NCBI GenBank assembly: GCA_009925955.1
Contig: RFPX01000071.1
Location: 1 to 6,616, forward strand
Source: Betaproteobacteria bacterium
GTDB taxonomy: Bacteria; Pseudomonadota; Gammaproteobacteria; Burkholderiales; Burkholderiaceae_C
DNA length: 6,616 bases
Direction of reading: 5' to 3'
Position numbers and translations under genes: made by a program. Under the pieces are notes generated by a model, which was given only the letters and a program-made list of their open reading frames with translations, was not told the DNA's origin and ran no database searches. Shown here piece by piece: positions 1 to 5,691 of the stretch; position 1 is the first letter of the stretch; every line of letters begins with the position of its first letter.

Positions 1-43
1 GTGCCGAGTTGTGCGTGCACAGTACGAGGATGTGTCGTGTCAT
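1..43 (-). CDS. arsC: second ArsC-like arsenate reductase / LMW phosphatase-fold protein, 5' end only
   Basis: Only the first 14 codons are in the window; the gene runs off the left edge. They read MTRHILVLCTHNSA, which has the beta-strand plus Cys-Thr-His-Asn-Ser-Ala start of the CX5R phosphate/arsenate loop, with Cys9 as the presumed nucleophile. The expected Arg is the next, unseen, codon. The ATG lies one base after the TGA of the upstream arsC (TGA-A-ATG), so the two are almost certainly cotranscribed and translationally coupled. The VLCTHNSA form of the loop differs from the FICTGNSARS form of the upstream copy, so these are two different subtypes in tandem rather than a recent duplication. 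In the family such proteins reduce arsenate to arsenite in the cytoplasm. Whether the rest of the gene is intact cannot be judged. Confidence 0.72.
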   Translation of the reverse strand, partial: MTRHILVLCTHNSA

Positions 44-44
44 T

Positions 45-539
45 TCAGCGCTTGCCAATATCGGAGACCTGCTTGCGCAGGGACATGCTGTCCAGGCTGT
101 CGATGGGAAGAGACAAGAACAGATCCAGTCGACGCTTCAGGGTGATGGCTGCATCGAGAAAGGCCTGGGCTTTTTCCTCTTCTGTACCCCCGGCAGCCGC
201 GGGATCCGGTGTGCCCCAATGCGCCGTCATCGGTTGGCCAGGCCAAACGGGGCAAGTCTCACCGGCAGCGTGATCACAAACCGTGAAGATGAAGTCCATG
301 GCTGTTGCGCCCGGCCCGGCAAACTCCTCCCATCCCTTGCTGCGAAGCCCCAGTGTTGAAATCCCACGGCTTTGGAGTTCCCGGATGGCCAGCTCGTGAA
401 CGAACCCTTGAGGATGGCTGCCTGCGGAAAAGGCGCGGAAGCGCCCGCGACCCAAGTCGTTTAGCAGTGCTTCGCCCAATATGGACCGGGCGGAGTTGCC
501 GGTGCAGATGAACAGGACGTTGAAGACTTTGTCGCCCAC
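45..539 (-). CDS. arsC: arsenate reductase ArsC (low-molecular-weight tyrosine phosphatase fold)
   Basis: Reduces arsenate to arsenite in the cytoplasm so that it can be exported. The 164-residue protein opens with the catalytic loop CTGNSARS: Cys12 is the nucleophile and Arg18 closes the CX5R motif. Further on are Cys88 (in VCDHA) and Cys96 (in TCPVWPG), likely resolving cysteines that relay the disulfide to a thiol reductant, and HWGTPDPA with Asp112 as the probable general acid. Length is slightly above the usual 130-160. The GTG start at 539 is chosen because a GAGG sits 5 bases upstream, overlapping the arsI stop, and the first residues lead straight into the conserved strand; the open frame continues to 770 only as a shadow of arsI. 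The gap after arsI is 7 bases. Thioredoxin versus glutaredoxin coupling cannot be decided from this sequence. Confidence 0.93.
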   Translation of the reverse strand: MGDKVFNVLFICTGNSARSILGEALLNDLGRGRFRAFSAGSHPQGFVHELAIRELQSRGISTLGLRSKGWEEFAGPGATAMDFIFTVCDHAAGETCPVWPGQPMTAHWGTPDPAAAGGTEEEKAQAFLDAAITLKRRLDLFLSLPIDSLDSMSLRKQVSDIGKR

Positions 540-546
540 GGGAGCC

Positions 547-1026
547 TCAGCAGCAGGATGAGGAAGCCTTGACGGAAATGGGCACGGGCTTTTGGGGCCT
601 GGTCCCTGGTGCGCAGCACGCTGACGCCTGCGGAGCCTCGACAGAGGGCTTCTCGCTGAAGACCGGAATGGTGTGCAGCGTGTGGAAGTTCTCCCAGGCA
701 ATGCCCTGCGGATCCGAGACCCAGTATTTGTCGCTGCGCGAATAGCAGCACGTGGTCTGTCCCTCGTCAAGCAGCGCCAATTCCGCTTGTTCAGCCCGTG
801 CTTTCAGTTCCTTGAGTTCCTCTTCGGTCTCTGTCTGAATGCCGAGGTGATCAATTCCGGGCTTGCTGCCTCTTGTGGAAATGGCGAAGTTGATCTTCGG
901 GTCATCGAGCATCCACTTCGCGTAATCGGACTCCACGCGAGTGGGGCTGGTGCCGAACATGGCGGAGTAGAAGGCGATGCTCTTCCCCAAGTCTTCAACA
1001 TGGGCGTGAACGTGGAATCGTTTCAT
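547..1026 (-). CDS. arsI: ArsI/CadI-family VOC (glyoxalase-fold) protein, probable organoarsenical C-As lyase
   Basis: A vicinal-oxygen-chelate protein of 159 residues. In the family, ArsI is an Fe(II)-dependent dioxygenase that splits the carbon-arsenic bond of trivalent organoarsenicals such as methylarsenite, releasing arsenite; the related CadI is described as cadmium-inducible. Visible are the N-terminal HVHAHVEDL strand with His5, the YAKWMLDDP and NFAISTRG segments, DHLG with His60, the TTCCYSRSDKYW motif with vicinal Cys93-Cys94 that would hold arsenic, and WENFH with Glu112. His5, His60 and Glu112 are the expected metal triad. The tail carries two further vicinal pairs, Cys137-Cys138 and Cys158-Cys159. 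The ATG has AAGGA 6 bases upstream and lies 16 bases after arsR, in the same operon. The family call is firm; the precise substrate is inferred from family and context. Confidence 0.9.
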   Translation of the reverse strand: MKRFHVHAHVEDLGKSIAFYSAMFGTSPTRVESDYAKWMLDDPKINFAISTRGSKPGIDHLGIQTETEEELKELKARAEQAELALLDEGQTTCCYSRSDKYWVSDPQGIAWENFHTLHTIPVFSEKPSVEAPQASACCAPGTRPQKPVPISVKASSSCC

Positions 1027-1042
1027 GGCAGGTCCTTTCCGT

Positions 1043-1366
1043 TTAGCACGCGCAAGGGGCGTCAGCTTCTACCGCGCAAGTGGCACCGGCGCAGCAGTTT
1101 TCGGTCAGATAGCCCAGCAGCGCGTTCATCTGGTCGTAGGCGGCGCGGTAGATGATGTTTCGGCTGGCGCGCTCTTGAGTCACCAACCCGGCGTTCGCCA
1201 GTTCTTTGAGGTGAAAGGACAGGGTATTGGGGGGGATGCCCAAACCCTCGGCCATGGCGCCAGGAGTGAGCCCCGCTTGGCCGGTTACCACGAGTGCTCG
1301 AAACACCCTGAGCCGCACAGGCTGGGCCAGGGCAGTGAGTGCGCTCACAACGGCTTTTTCATCCAT
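1043..1366 (-). CDS. arsR: ArsR-family arsenite-responsive repressor, C-terminal-cysteine type
   Basis: A small winged-helix repressor of 107 residues that would bind its own promoter and release it when arsenite binds. The core reads LAQPVRLRVFRALV, then the helix-turn-helix with recognition helix around NTLSFHLKELANAGLV (residues 47-62), then the wing around RASRNIIYRA. The CVC-type arsenic site of the classical plasmid ArsR is absent from the helix region. Instead the end carries Cys91-Cys92, Cys97, Cys105 and Cys107, resembling the C-terminal three-cysteine site known from the Acidithiobacillus ferrooxidans ArsR. It is the first gene of the ars operon. The ATG at 1366 is the only sensible start and no good Shine-Dalgarno precedes it; see the promoter entry. 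Confidence 0.94.
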   Translation of the reverse strand: MDEKAVVSALTALAQPVRLRVFRALVVTGQAGLTPGAMAEGLGIPPNTLSFHLKELANAGLVTQERASRNIIYRAAYDQMNALLGYLTENCCAGATCAVEADAPCAC

Positions 1367-1367
1367 A

Positions 1368-1385
1368 TTTCCATCATATTGGAAA
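1368..1385. promoter_or_regulatory. putative ArsR operator
   Basis: A perfect 6-base inverted repeat, TTTCCA-N6-TGGAAA, begins two bases upstream of the arsR ATG. It covers the predicted -10 element and part of the spacer, so a bound dimer would block RNA polymerase. ArsR repressors are known to bind imperfect palindromes over their own promoters; assigning this repeat to ArsR is inference from position. Confidence 0.6.
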
Positions 1386-1401
1386 AACAGAAAATATTCA
1401 A
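1373..1401 (-). promoter_or_regulatory. sigma70-type promoter of the ars operon
   Basis: On the coding strand a -35 TTGAAT (1401-1396) is followed by a 17-base spacer and a -10 TATGAT (1378-1373). That gives 4/6 and 5/6 matches to consensus at ideal spacing, in an AT-rich island of about 40 bases inside GC-rich DNA. Start of transcription 6-8 bases downstream would fall at about 1365-1367, on the arsR ATG itself, implying a leaderless or nearly leaderless transcript. Confidence 0.68.
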
Positions 1402-1462
1402 GCTCGGGCAGACTTGTCCTGTGCTCGGGCGTGGGTTCGCCCAGGCTCAGCAGCGCGCGCCG

Positions 1463-1481
1463 CCCCGCACGGCCTTCGGGG
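1463..1481. terminator. weak stem-loop between the large gene and arsR
   Basis: CCCCG and CGGGG face each other across a 9-base loop, about 30 bases beyond the stop of the large gene. There is no T-tract on either side, so it is at best a weak or factor-dependent stop. Otherwise the stretch 1402-1510 shows nothing I can identify; a frame open into arsR crosses it but lacks a start codon. Confidence 0.18.
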
Positions 1482-1510
1482 TCAGGTTTGAGCGGCGTCC
1501 TCAGCGCGGC

Positions 1511-3790
1511 TCAGGTCGGGTTGCGCTCCGCCGCCAAGCCATCAAAGCGCTGGCGTGTGGACTCGAAGCTGCTGCGCACCGCCTGGTCCACGGCCGCTTG
1601 CGTGGGTGCCGAGCCAAAGTCTTTGTGCATCCGGCTGTAGTCGGTGACGTGGCTGTCCAGAGCCGCTTGGCGTGCGGCCAGGATGGGCGCGCGCTCCTGC
1701 TCCACGCGGCGGCGCTCAGCGCCCGATACCACGCCGTCACGCACCACACGCGTGTCGGCCATGATGGACGCGTAGGTGGCCATCGCCTCGGGAATCGAGT
1801 GCCCGCCATCCATCACGATGAAGGCCAGGTTACCGGCCAATGCATCACCGTGCCGAATGGCCGTATCGCCCGTGCCCAACAGTCCCTCTCGTTCCATGTG
1901 CAGCAGCATGAAGGTGAGCATGTTGGTGGTGCCTGAGATGCCGTTGACCGTGTTCTGGTTGCGGCTGAGCGCATTGCTTTCGAATGTGGTCGCGGCATTG
2001 GGGTTGACGCCGGTTCGCGCGCTCACGCTGGATGCGGGCGCCCAGTTCGACGGCACATCCGGGCGCGGTTGGTGCGGCAGTCCGGTGCCCCACACATTGC
2101 GCTGCGCGTCCTTGGCGTCAGGGTCTTGAATCACCTTGCTGCCGGCTGGCCCAGCGTCCGAGACCATCTCCAAGGTGTAGCCGTCTTCACCGGCGCCTGC
2201 CTGCATTTCCTGAATCGCGTCGTTCAAGACATCTTCAGCCGCGGCGTCCACGTCGCGCACCAGCACCAGGGCGCGCTTGAAGTCTTCCAGCAACAGGTCG
2301 CGGTTCACCGTTGCGGCCGCATCGCGACTGAAGATGCCCGAGTGTTCGCGGATGTGGGTGTTGGCCTCGCGCAGCATCCGCAGCCGTGTGCCCAGGGCGG
2401 AATCATCCGCCAAGCCCTGTTCGGACATGTACTTTGAGCGTGAGTCGATCAGCGCTGTCAGGGCAGCGGAGGCCCGCACGGCCACCGCCGGCACCTGATT
2501 GACGCCGCCCGCGGCCAGTGGTGTGGCCTGACTGGAACGGTTGGCCTTGATGAAGTGGTGGTAGTTTTCATTGGCACCCACCATCCACGCGCCGCTGATG
2601 CTGGCCGAGTACTTGCCGGCCACCCAGTAGGTCTTGATCATCTTCCAGCCGTCACTCGTACTGCCCAGCAAGGCTTCCAGCTTCGCGGCGGTGGGTTCAG
2701 CGATGAAATCAGCCACCTCCGGAACCTCCGCGTGCCAGGGCCGCGGATCCTTCTTCAAATCGTTGGCCAGGTCCTGGATGCGTTGTTGGACCTTGGCGTC
2801 TACGGCCGCCTGCACCGCTTGAGGGTCGTTGGCCTGCTCACCCAGGCTGGTCTTGATTCGCTCCAGCGATGAGGGCGAGACTTGCGTGATATTGCTGCGA
2901 ATGAAGGCGTTGATACGGTCGGCCGCCTGCAGCATCTGCGGCGAAGGGCGGTCCACCAGCGCTTTGGCCAGGCCCGACTCGAACAGGCGTCCGAAGGTGT
3001 TGTCGTGGCGTTGGTAGATGGTCTTGTCGCGCAAACACTCATGGGCCAGTGCCCCGGCCTTGATGACGATGGGCGACGGGTTTTCGTCATCGCCGTTCAC
3101 GCGGAAGTGCGGCTCCAGACGGGCCGCGCAGCTCATCAGGGCCCTGGCCGCGCTGTAGCCGTCCATCGTGCCAGACAGCCACAACTGGGTGAGCTCGGCC
3201 TCGCTGTCGGCCGCGGCCTGCACGGCAGCCGGGTCTGTGGTGTTTCGCTGGGCTTCTCGCAGGGTGCCCAACATGTCCAGCACCGATTCGCTTTCGGTGC
3301 GGGCTGCGCCGCGCTCACCCGCGGCGTTCTTCGTATCGAGGCCTTGGGTGACGGCCAGCTCCAACTCCTGCAGTTCAAACTCCCGGAGGTCTTCGGGCAA
3401 GCCCTGCACCACGCCCTTGTGGTCGATGTCGATGCGGGCCTGCCAGGCTTCGGTATGGCCATGGGCGCGAACCGGCTCACCGATCAGGTGCGAGGCCACC
3501 TCGGGCGCAATGGTCTTGCCAATCAGCGCCGCGCGCCGCTCCGCGATCGAGCGCGAGTCGAGGTGTCCTGCGGCCACCGCCGCTTCCCGCAGTTGGGTGG
3601 CAAAGGCATCCAGCCGCGCGGCCTCGCGCTGGTCTTGGTTGACCAGACCGATCAGTGCGCGAGACACCGCGTTGCGCTCCACCACACGCACTTGGTGGTC
3701 TCCCAGGTACACCACGTCCTTGCCTTGCGCACGCGCCTCGCGCGTGATGTTGTGCAACTGCTGGAGACTTCCAACGGTTCGAATGTCCAC
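1511..3790 (-). CDS. large uncharacterised soluble protein, possible secreted effector or toxin (function unknown)
   Basis: I do not recognise this 759-residue protein. The start is placed at GTG 3790 because AGAAAGG lies 6 bases upstream; the frame stays open to a TTG at 3835 that has no such site. There is no signal peptide or clear membrane segment. The sequence is rich in Ala, Arg, Asp and Glu and looks mainly helical, with acidic helical stretches around residues 130-200 and a charged tail (690-759). A hydrophobic/basic segment (VVYLGDHQVRVVERNAVSRA, 26-45) is followed by a helical region. Aromatic and Gly/Asn residues cluster at 382-413 (DGWKMIKTYW, GANENYHHFI). The most motif-like part is 616-670: NGISGTTNMLTF, LLHMEREG, IRHGDA, then MDGGHSIPEAM. 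A linker rich in Pro, Asn and Ser (about 565-600) precedes it, suggesting a separate C-terminal domain. Only two Cys (221, 252) occur, both outside it, so a Cys-based catalytic site there is unlikely. No homologous neighbour hints at its role. An effector or toxin role is only an impression from size and composition; no secretion genes are in view. Confidence 0.85.
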   Translation of the reverse strand: MDIRTVGSLQQLHNITREARAQGKDVVYLGDHQVRVVERNAVSRALIGLVNQDQREAARLDAFATQLREAAVAAGHLDSRSIAERRAALIGKTIAPEVASHLIGEPVRAHGHTEAWQARIDIDHKGVVQGLPEDLREFELQELELAVTQGLDTKNAAGERGAARTESESVLDMLGTLREAQRNTTDPAAVQAAADSEAELTQLWLSGTMDGYSAARALMSCAARLEPHFRVNGDDENPSPIVIKAGALAHECLRDKTIYQRHDNTFGRLFESGLAKALVDRPSPQMLQAADRINAFIRSNITQVSPSSLERIKTSLGEQANDPQAVQAAVDAKVQQRIQDLANDLKKDPRPWHAEVPEVADFIAEPTAAKLEALLGSTSDGWKMIKTYWVAGKYSASISGAWMVGANENYHHFIKANRSSQATPLAAGGVNQVPAVAVRASAALTALIDSRSKYMSEQGLADDSALGTRLRMLREANTHIREHSGIFSRDAAATVNRDLLLEDFKRALVLVRDVDAAAEDVLNDAIQEMQAGAGEDGYTLEMVSDAGPAGSKVIQDPDAKDAQRNVWGTGLPHQPRPDVPSNWAPASSVSARTGVNPNAATTFESNALSRNQNTVNGISGTTNMLTFMLLHMEREGLLGTGDTAIRHGDALAGNLAFIVMDGGHSIPEAMATYASIMADTRVVRDGVVSGAERRRVEQERAPILAARQAALDSHVTDYSRMHKDFGSAPTQAAVDQAVRSSFESTRQRFDGLAAERNPT

Positions 3791-3796
3791 GGTTGA

Positions 3797-3803
3797 CCTT
3801 TCT
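3797..3803 (-). promoter_or_regulatory. ribosome binding site of the large unknown gene
   Basis: AGAAAGG on the coding strand, 6 bases before GTG 3790. It decides this start over the more upstream TTG at 3835 and shortens the longest possible frame by 15 residues. Confidence 0.7.
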
Positions 3804-3844
3804 GGGCGTTGCGCTCCCGCCTGGGCCACTGCCAAAAAGGGAGT

Positions 3845-3870
3845 GGGGTTGTGCTGGGGCGGGGAGGGGG
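3845..3870 (+). other. putative G-quadruplex motif in the leader/promoter of the large gene
   Basis: Four G-tracts of 4, 4, 4 and 5 guanines are separated by loops of 7, 1 and 1 bases on the plus strand, which is the template strand for the gene starting at 3790. Short loops and four-tetrad potential make this a strong quadruplex motif on paper. It lies 55-80 bases before the start codon, so it could affect transcription or replication locally. Folding is not demonstrated. Confidence 0.5.
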
Positions 3871-3873
3871 TGG

Positions 3874-3910
3874 CGGGTTGAGCTAATACTTAAGTATAAG
3901 TATCGACCCG
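3874..3910. repeat. long imperfect hairpin with AT-rich palindromic core after modC
   Basis: Outer arms CGGGTTGA and TCGACCCG (7 of 8 complementary) flank an AT-rich core. On the coding strand the core folds as TACTTA-TACT-TAAGTA, with a 5-base bulge on one side. The core also holds a perfect 12-base palindrome, ATACTTAAGTAT (3886-3897), and a tandem AAGTAT (3892-3903). It begins 9 bases after the modC stop. With no T-tract it is not a standard intrinsic terminator. It could be a 3' stabilising structure for the mod mRNA, or a regulator site or promoter region for the large gene (a TATACT lies at 3898-3893, but with no matching -35). No PIP-type or ModE-type box was seen here. Confidence 0.45.
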
Positions 3911-3918
3911 CTTCACGC

Positions 3919-5005
3919 CTACAGAATTAATGCCGCCGATTTAACCTGGCACCACAAGGCCACGCCTGGGGCCAACCCCAGTTGCTGCACGGCGCGGTGC
4001 GTCACGCGCCCCAGGATCAGCGCCTGCCCGCAGCGCGCCCGTACCAGGGCCTGGGAGGGGTGGGCGTCGGCCTCAATGGACTCCAGCACCCCGGGCAGAC
4101 GGTTTTGAATGGTGGTGTCGGCGTGTTCGCTGAGGGTGAAGCTGACGTCTCGCGCCAGGATGCGCACGCGCACGGTTTGTCCCACCGCCAGGCCTTGGTC
4201 GCGCACCCAGAGGCGGGCGCCGCCACCCAAGTCCACCTGGGCCATGTGGTCGAGTGCGCTGCGCTCCAGCACCACGCCGGTGCTCAACATGCCGGCCTCT
4301 TCGCCGATGGCTTGGGCCACCGCCTGGGACACCAGGGCCTGGGCAATCGGCCCGCAGGCGCGCACCTGGCCCGCCTCCAACATCACCAGGTGGTCGGCCA
4401 GCCGGGCCAGCTCGTCTACCGAGTGCGTCACATACAACATGGGAATCTTGAGCTCGGCGCGCAGCCGCTCCAGCCAGGGCAAGACTTCCCTGCGCCGGGC
4501 CACATCCAGCGAAGCCAGTGGTTCGTCCAACAGCAGCAGCTTGGGCTGCGTGGCCAGGGCGCGGGCGATGGCCACACGTTGACGCTCACCACCTGAAAGG
4601 CTGCCCACGGCGCGTCCCAAGAGGTGCTCAATCCCCAAGAGCTGCAGCGCCGCGCCCAGCACATCGCCTTGGCTGCGGTTGCCCGCACGGCGCAGGCCGT
4701 AGTGCAGGTTCTGCCGAACATCCAGGTGTTCGAAGAGGCTGGCCTCTATAGCCCAAGGCGCGCTGCCAGGTCGGCGTGAACCGCTGCTGCGCGCTGTCTT
4801 GCCACACTTCGCCGCCGCAGCTCACGCGCCCTGTGGCCTGCTCCAGTCCGGCCACGCAACGCAGCAGGCTGGTTTTGCCTGAGCCCGAAGGCCCGAACAG
4901 AACGGTGATGCCGTTGGCCGGCAGGTTCAGGTTCACCTCCAGCGCAAAGGTGGGGCGCTGCAGGTGCAGCTGCAGGTTCAGCTCGTGCGGGGCCACGGTG
5001 TTCAT
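3919..5005 (-). pseudogene. modC: molybdate ABC transporter ATPase ModC, frameshifted at the Q-loop
   Basis: ModC hydrolyses ATP on the cytoplasmic face to drive molybdate import through ModB. Residues 1-86 (5005-4748) carry Walker A GPSGSGKT with Lys44 and end at ...QRALGY. The protein then resumes in another frame at 4746 with EASLFEHLDVRQNL. The family normally has a Val-Phe-Gln-like tripeptide between these pieces, so about 8 bases are missing and one orphan base (4747) remains. Restoring 8 bases gives exactly 365 codons, a normal ModC length of 364 residues. The second piece has the signature LSGGERQ (139-143 on), Walker B LLLLDEP (Asp163, Glu164), the H-loop His197 and a C-terminal Mop/TOBE molybdate-binding domain, with no further stops. 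Everything else looks conserved, so the lesion is recent or an assembly error. The ATG overlaps the modB stop by ATGA. Even a ribosomal frameshift would not restore the Q-loop. Confidence 0.88.
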
Positions 5006-5691
5006 GGCAGCACCCGATCGCGCGGCCGCTGCAGCCGGGCCAAGGCCACCAGCACGGCAAAGGAGAACAGCACCATGCCCGCGGCCAAGACATGGGCCTG
5101 CGTGTACTCCATGGCTTCGACGTGTCCGTAGATTTGTGTGGACACCACGCCCGTTTGACCCGGAATGTTGCCGCCAATCATCAGCACCACACCAAACTCG
5201 CCCACCGTGTGCGCAAACGTGAGTACCGTGGCCGTGAGTAAACCGGGCTTGGCCATGGGCAGCGCCACCGAGAAGAAGGCATCGACCGGGTGGGCCCGCA
5301 GCGTGGCGGCCACTTCCATGGGCCGTTGCCCCATGGCTTCAAACGCAAACTGAATGGGCTGCACCGCAAAGGGCAGCGAGAACACGATGGAGCCGATCAG
5401 CAGCCCCGTGAAGGAGAAGGACAGCACACCCAGGCCCAGCGCCTGCGTGACCTGGCCCACCCAGCCCTGTGGGCCCAGCAACACCAAGAGGTAGAAGCCC
5501 AGCACCGTGGGCGGCAGCACCAAGGGCAGCGTCACCAGCGCATTGACCCAGGGGCGCCAGCCAGACCGGGTTTGCGACAGCCACCAGGCCAGCGGGGTGG
5601 CCAGCACCAGCAACAGTGCCGAGGTGAGTGCAGCCAGCTGCAGCGTCAGCGAAATGGCCTGCAATGCCTGCGGGGTCAGCGCCGCGTTCAT
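5002..5691 (-). CDS. modB: molybdate ABC transporter permease ModB
   Basis: Inner-membrane channel subunit of the molybdate importer, 229 residues, the family's usual length. About five membrane segments are visible, near residues 13-35, 50-72, 85-110, 150-172 and 197-218. The cytoplasmic EAA loop that docks the ATPase lies at 126-150 (EVAATLRAHPVDAFFSVALP). HTVGEFGVVLMIGGNIPG (161-178) is typical of ModB. The ATG at 5691 is chosen because it overlaps the modA stop as ATGA and starts directly before the first hydrophobic helix; the frame open to 5862 is a shadow of modA. The stop in turn overlaps the modC start. The gene itself is intact, but its ATPase partner here is broken. Confidence 0.95.
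   Translation of the reverse strand: MNAALTPQALQAISLTLQLAALTSALLLVLATPLAWWLSQTRSGWRPWVNALVTLPLVLPPTVLGFYLLVLLGPQGWVGQVTQALGLGVLSFSFTGLLIGSIVFSLPFAVQPIQFAFEAMGQRPMEVAATLRAHPVDAFFSVALPMAKPGLLTATVLTFAHTVGEFGVVLMIGGNIPGQTGVVSTQIYGHVEAMEYTQAHVLAAGMVLFSFAVLVALARLQRPRDRVLP

Noticed and set aside
540..770. N-terminal extension of ArsC to 241 residues
   Set aside because: The extra 77 residues overlap arsI, read as Arg/Pro-rich noise and are not part of the family; GTG 539 has a GAGG site.
1025..1936. 303-codon plus-strand open frame opposite arsR and the end of the large gene
   Set aside because: It runs antisense across several well-supported features, including the ars promoter, has low-complexity His/Arg/Gly-rich translation and matches no family I know. 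High-GC shadow frame.
2882..3796. 304-codon plus-strand open frame opposite the large gene
   Set aside because: Antisense shadow of the 759-residue gene. Its translation is rich in Arg, His, Gly and Gln and it has no Shine-Dalgarno.
3791..3835. TTG start at 3835 giving a 774-residue large protein
   Set aside because: No ribosome binding site precedes the TTG, while GTG 3790 has AGAAAGG at 6 bases.
3791..3918. PIP box (type III effector promoter element) before the large gene
   Set aside because: No TTCG-N16-TTCG type pair found on the coding strand.
4628..4746. modC as a programmed frameshift or two separate half-genes
   Set aside because: No slippery heptamer is evident, and the Q-loop residues are absent in both frames, so frameshifting could not yield a normal ATPase. 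The second half lacks Walker A.
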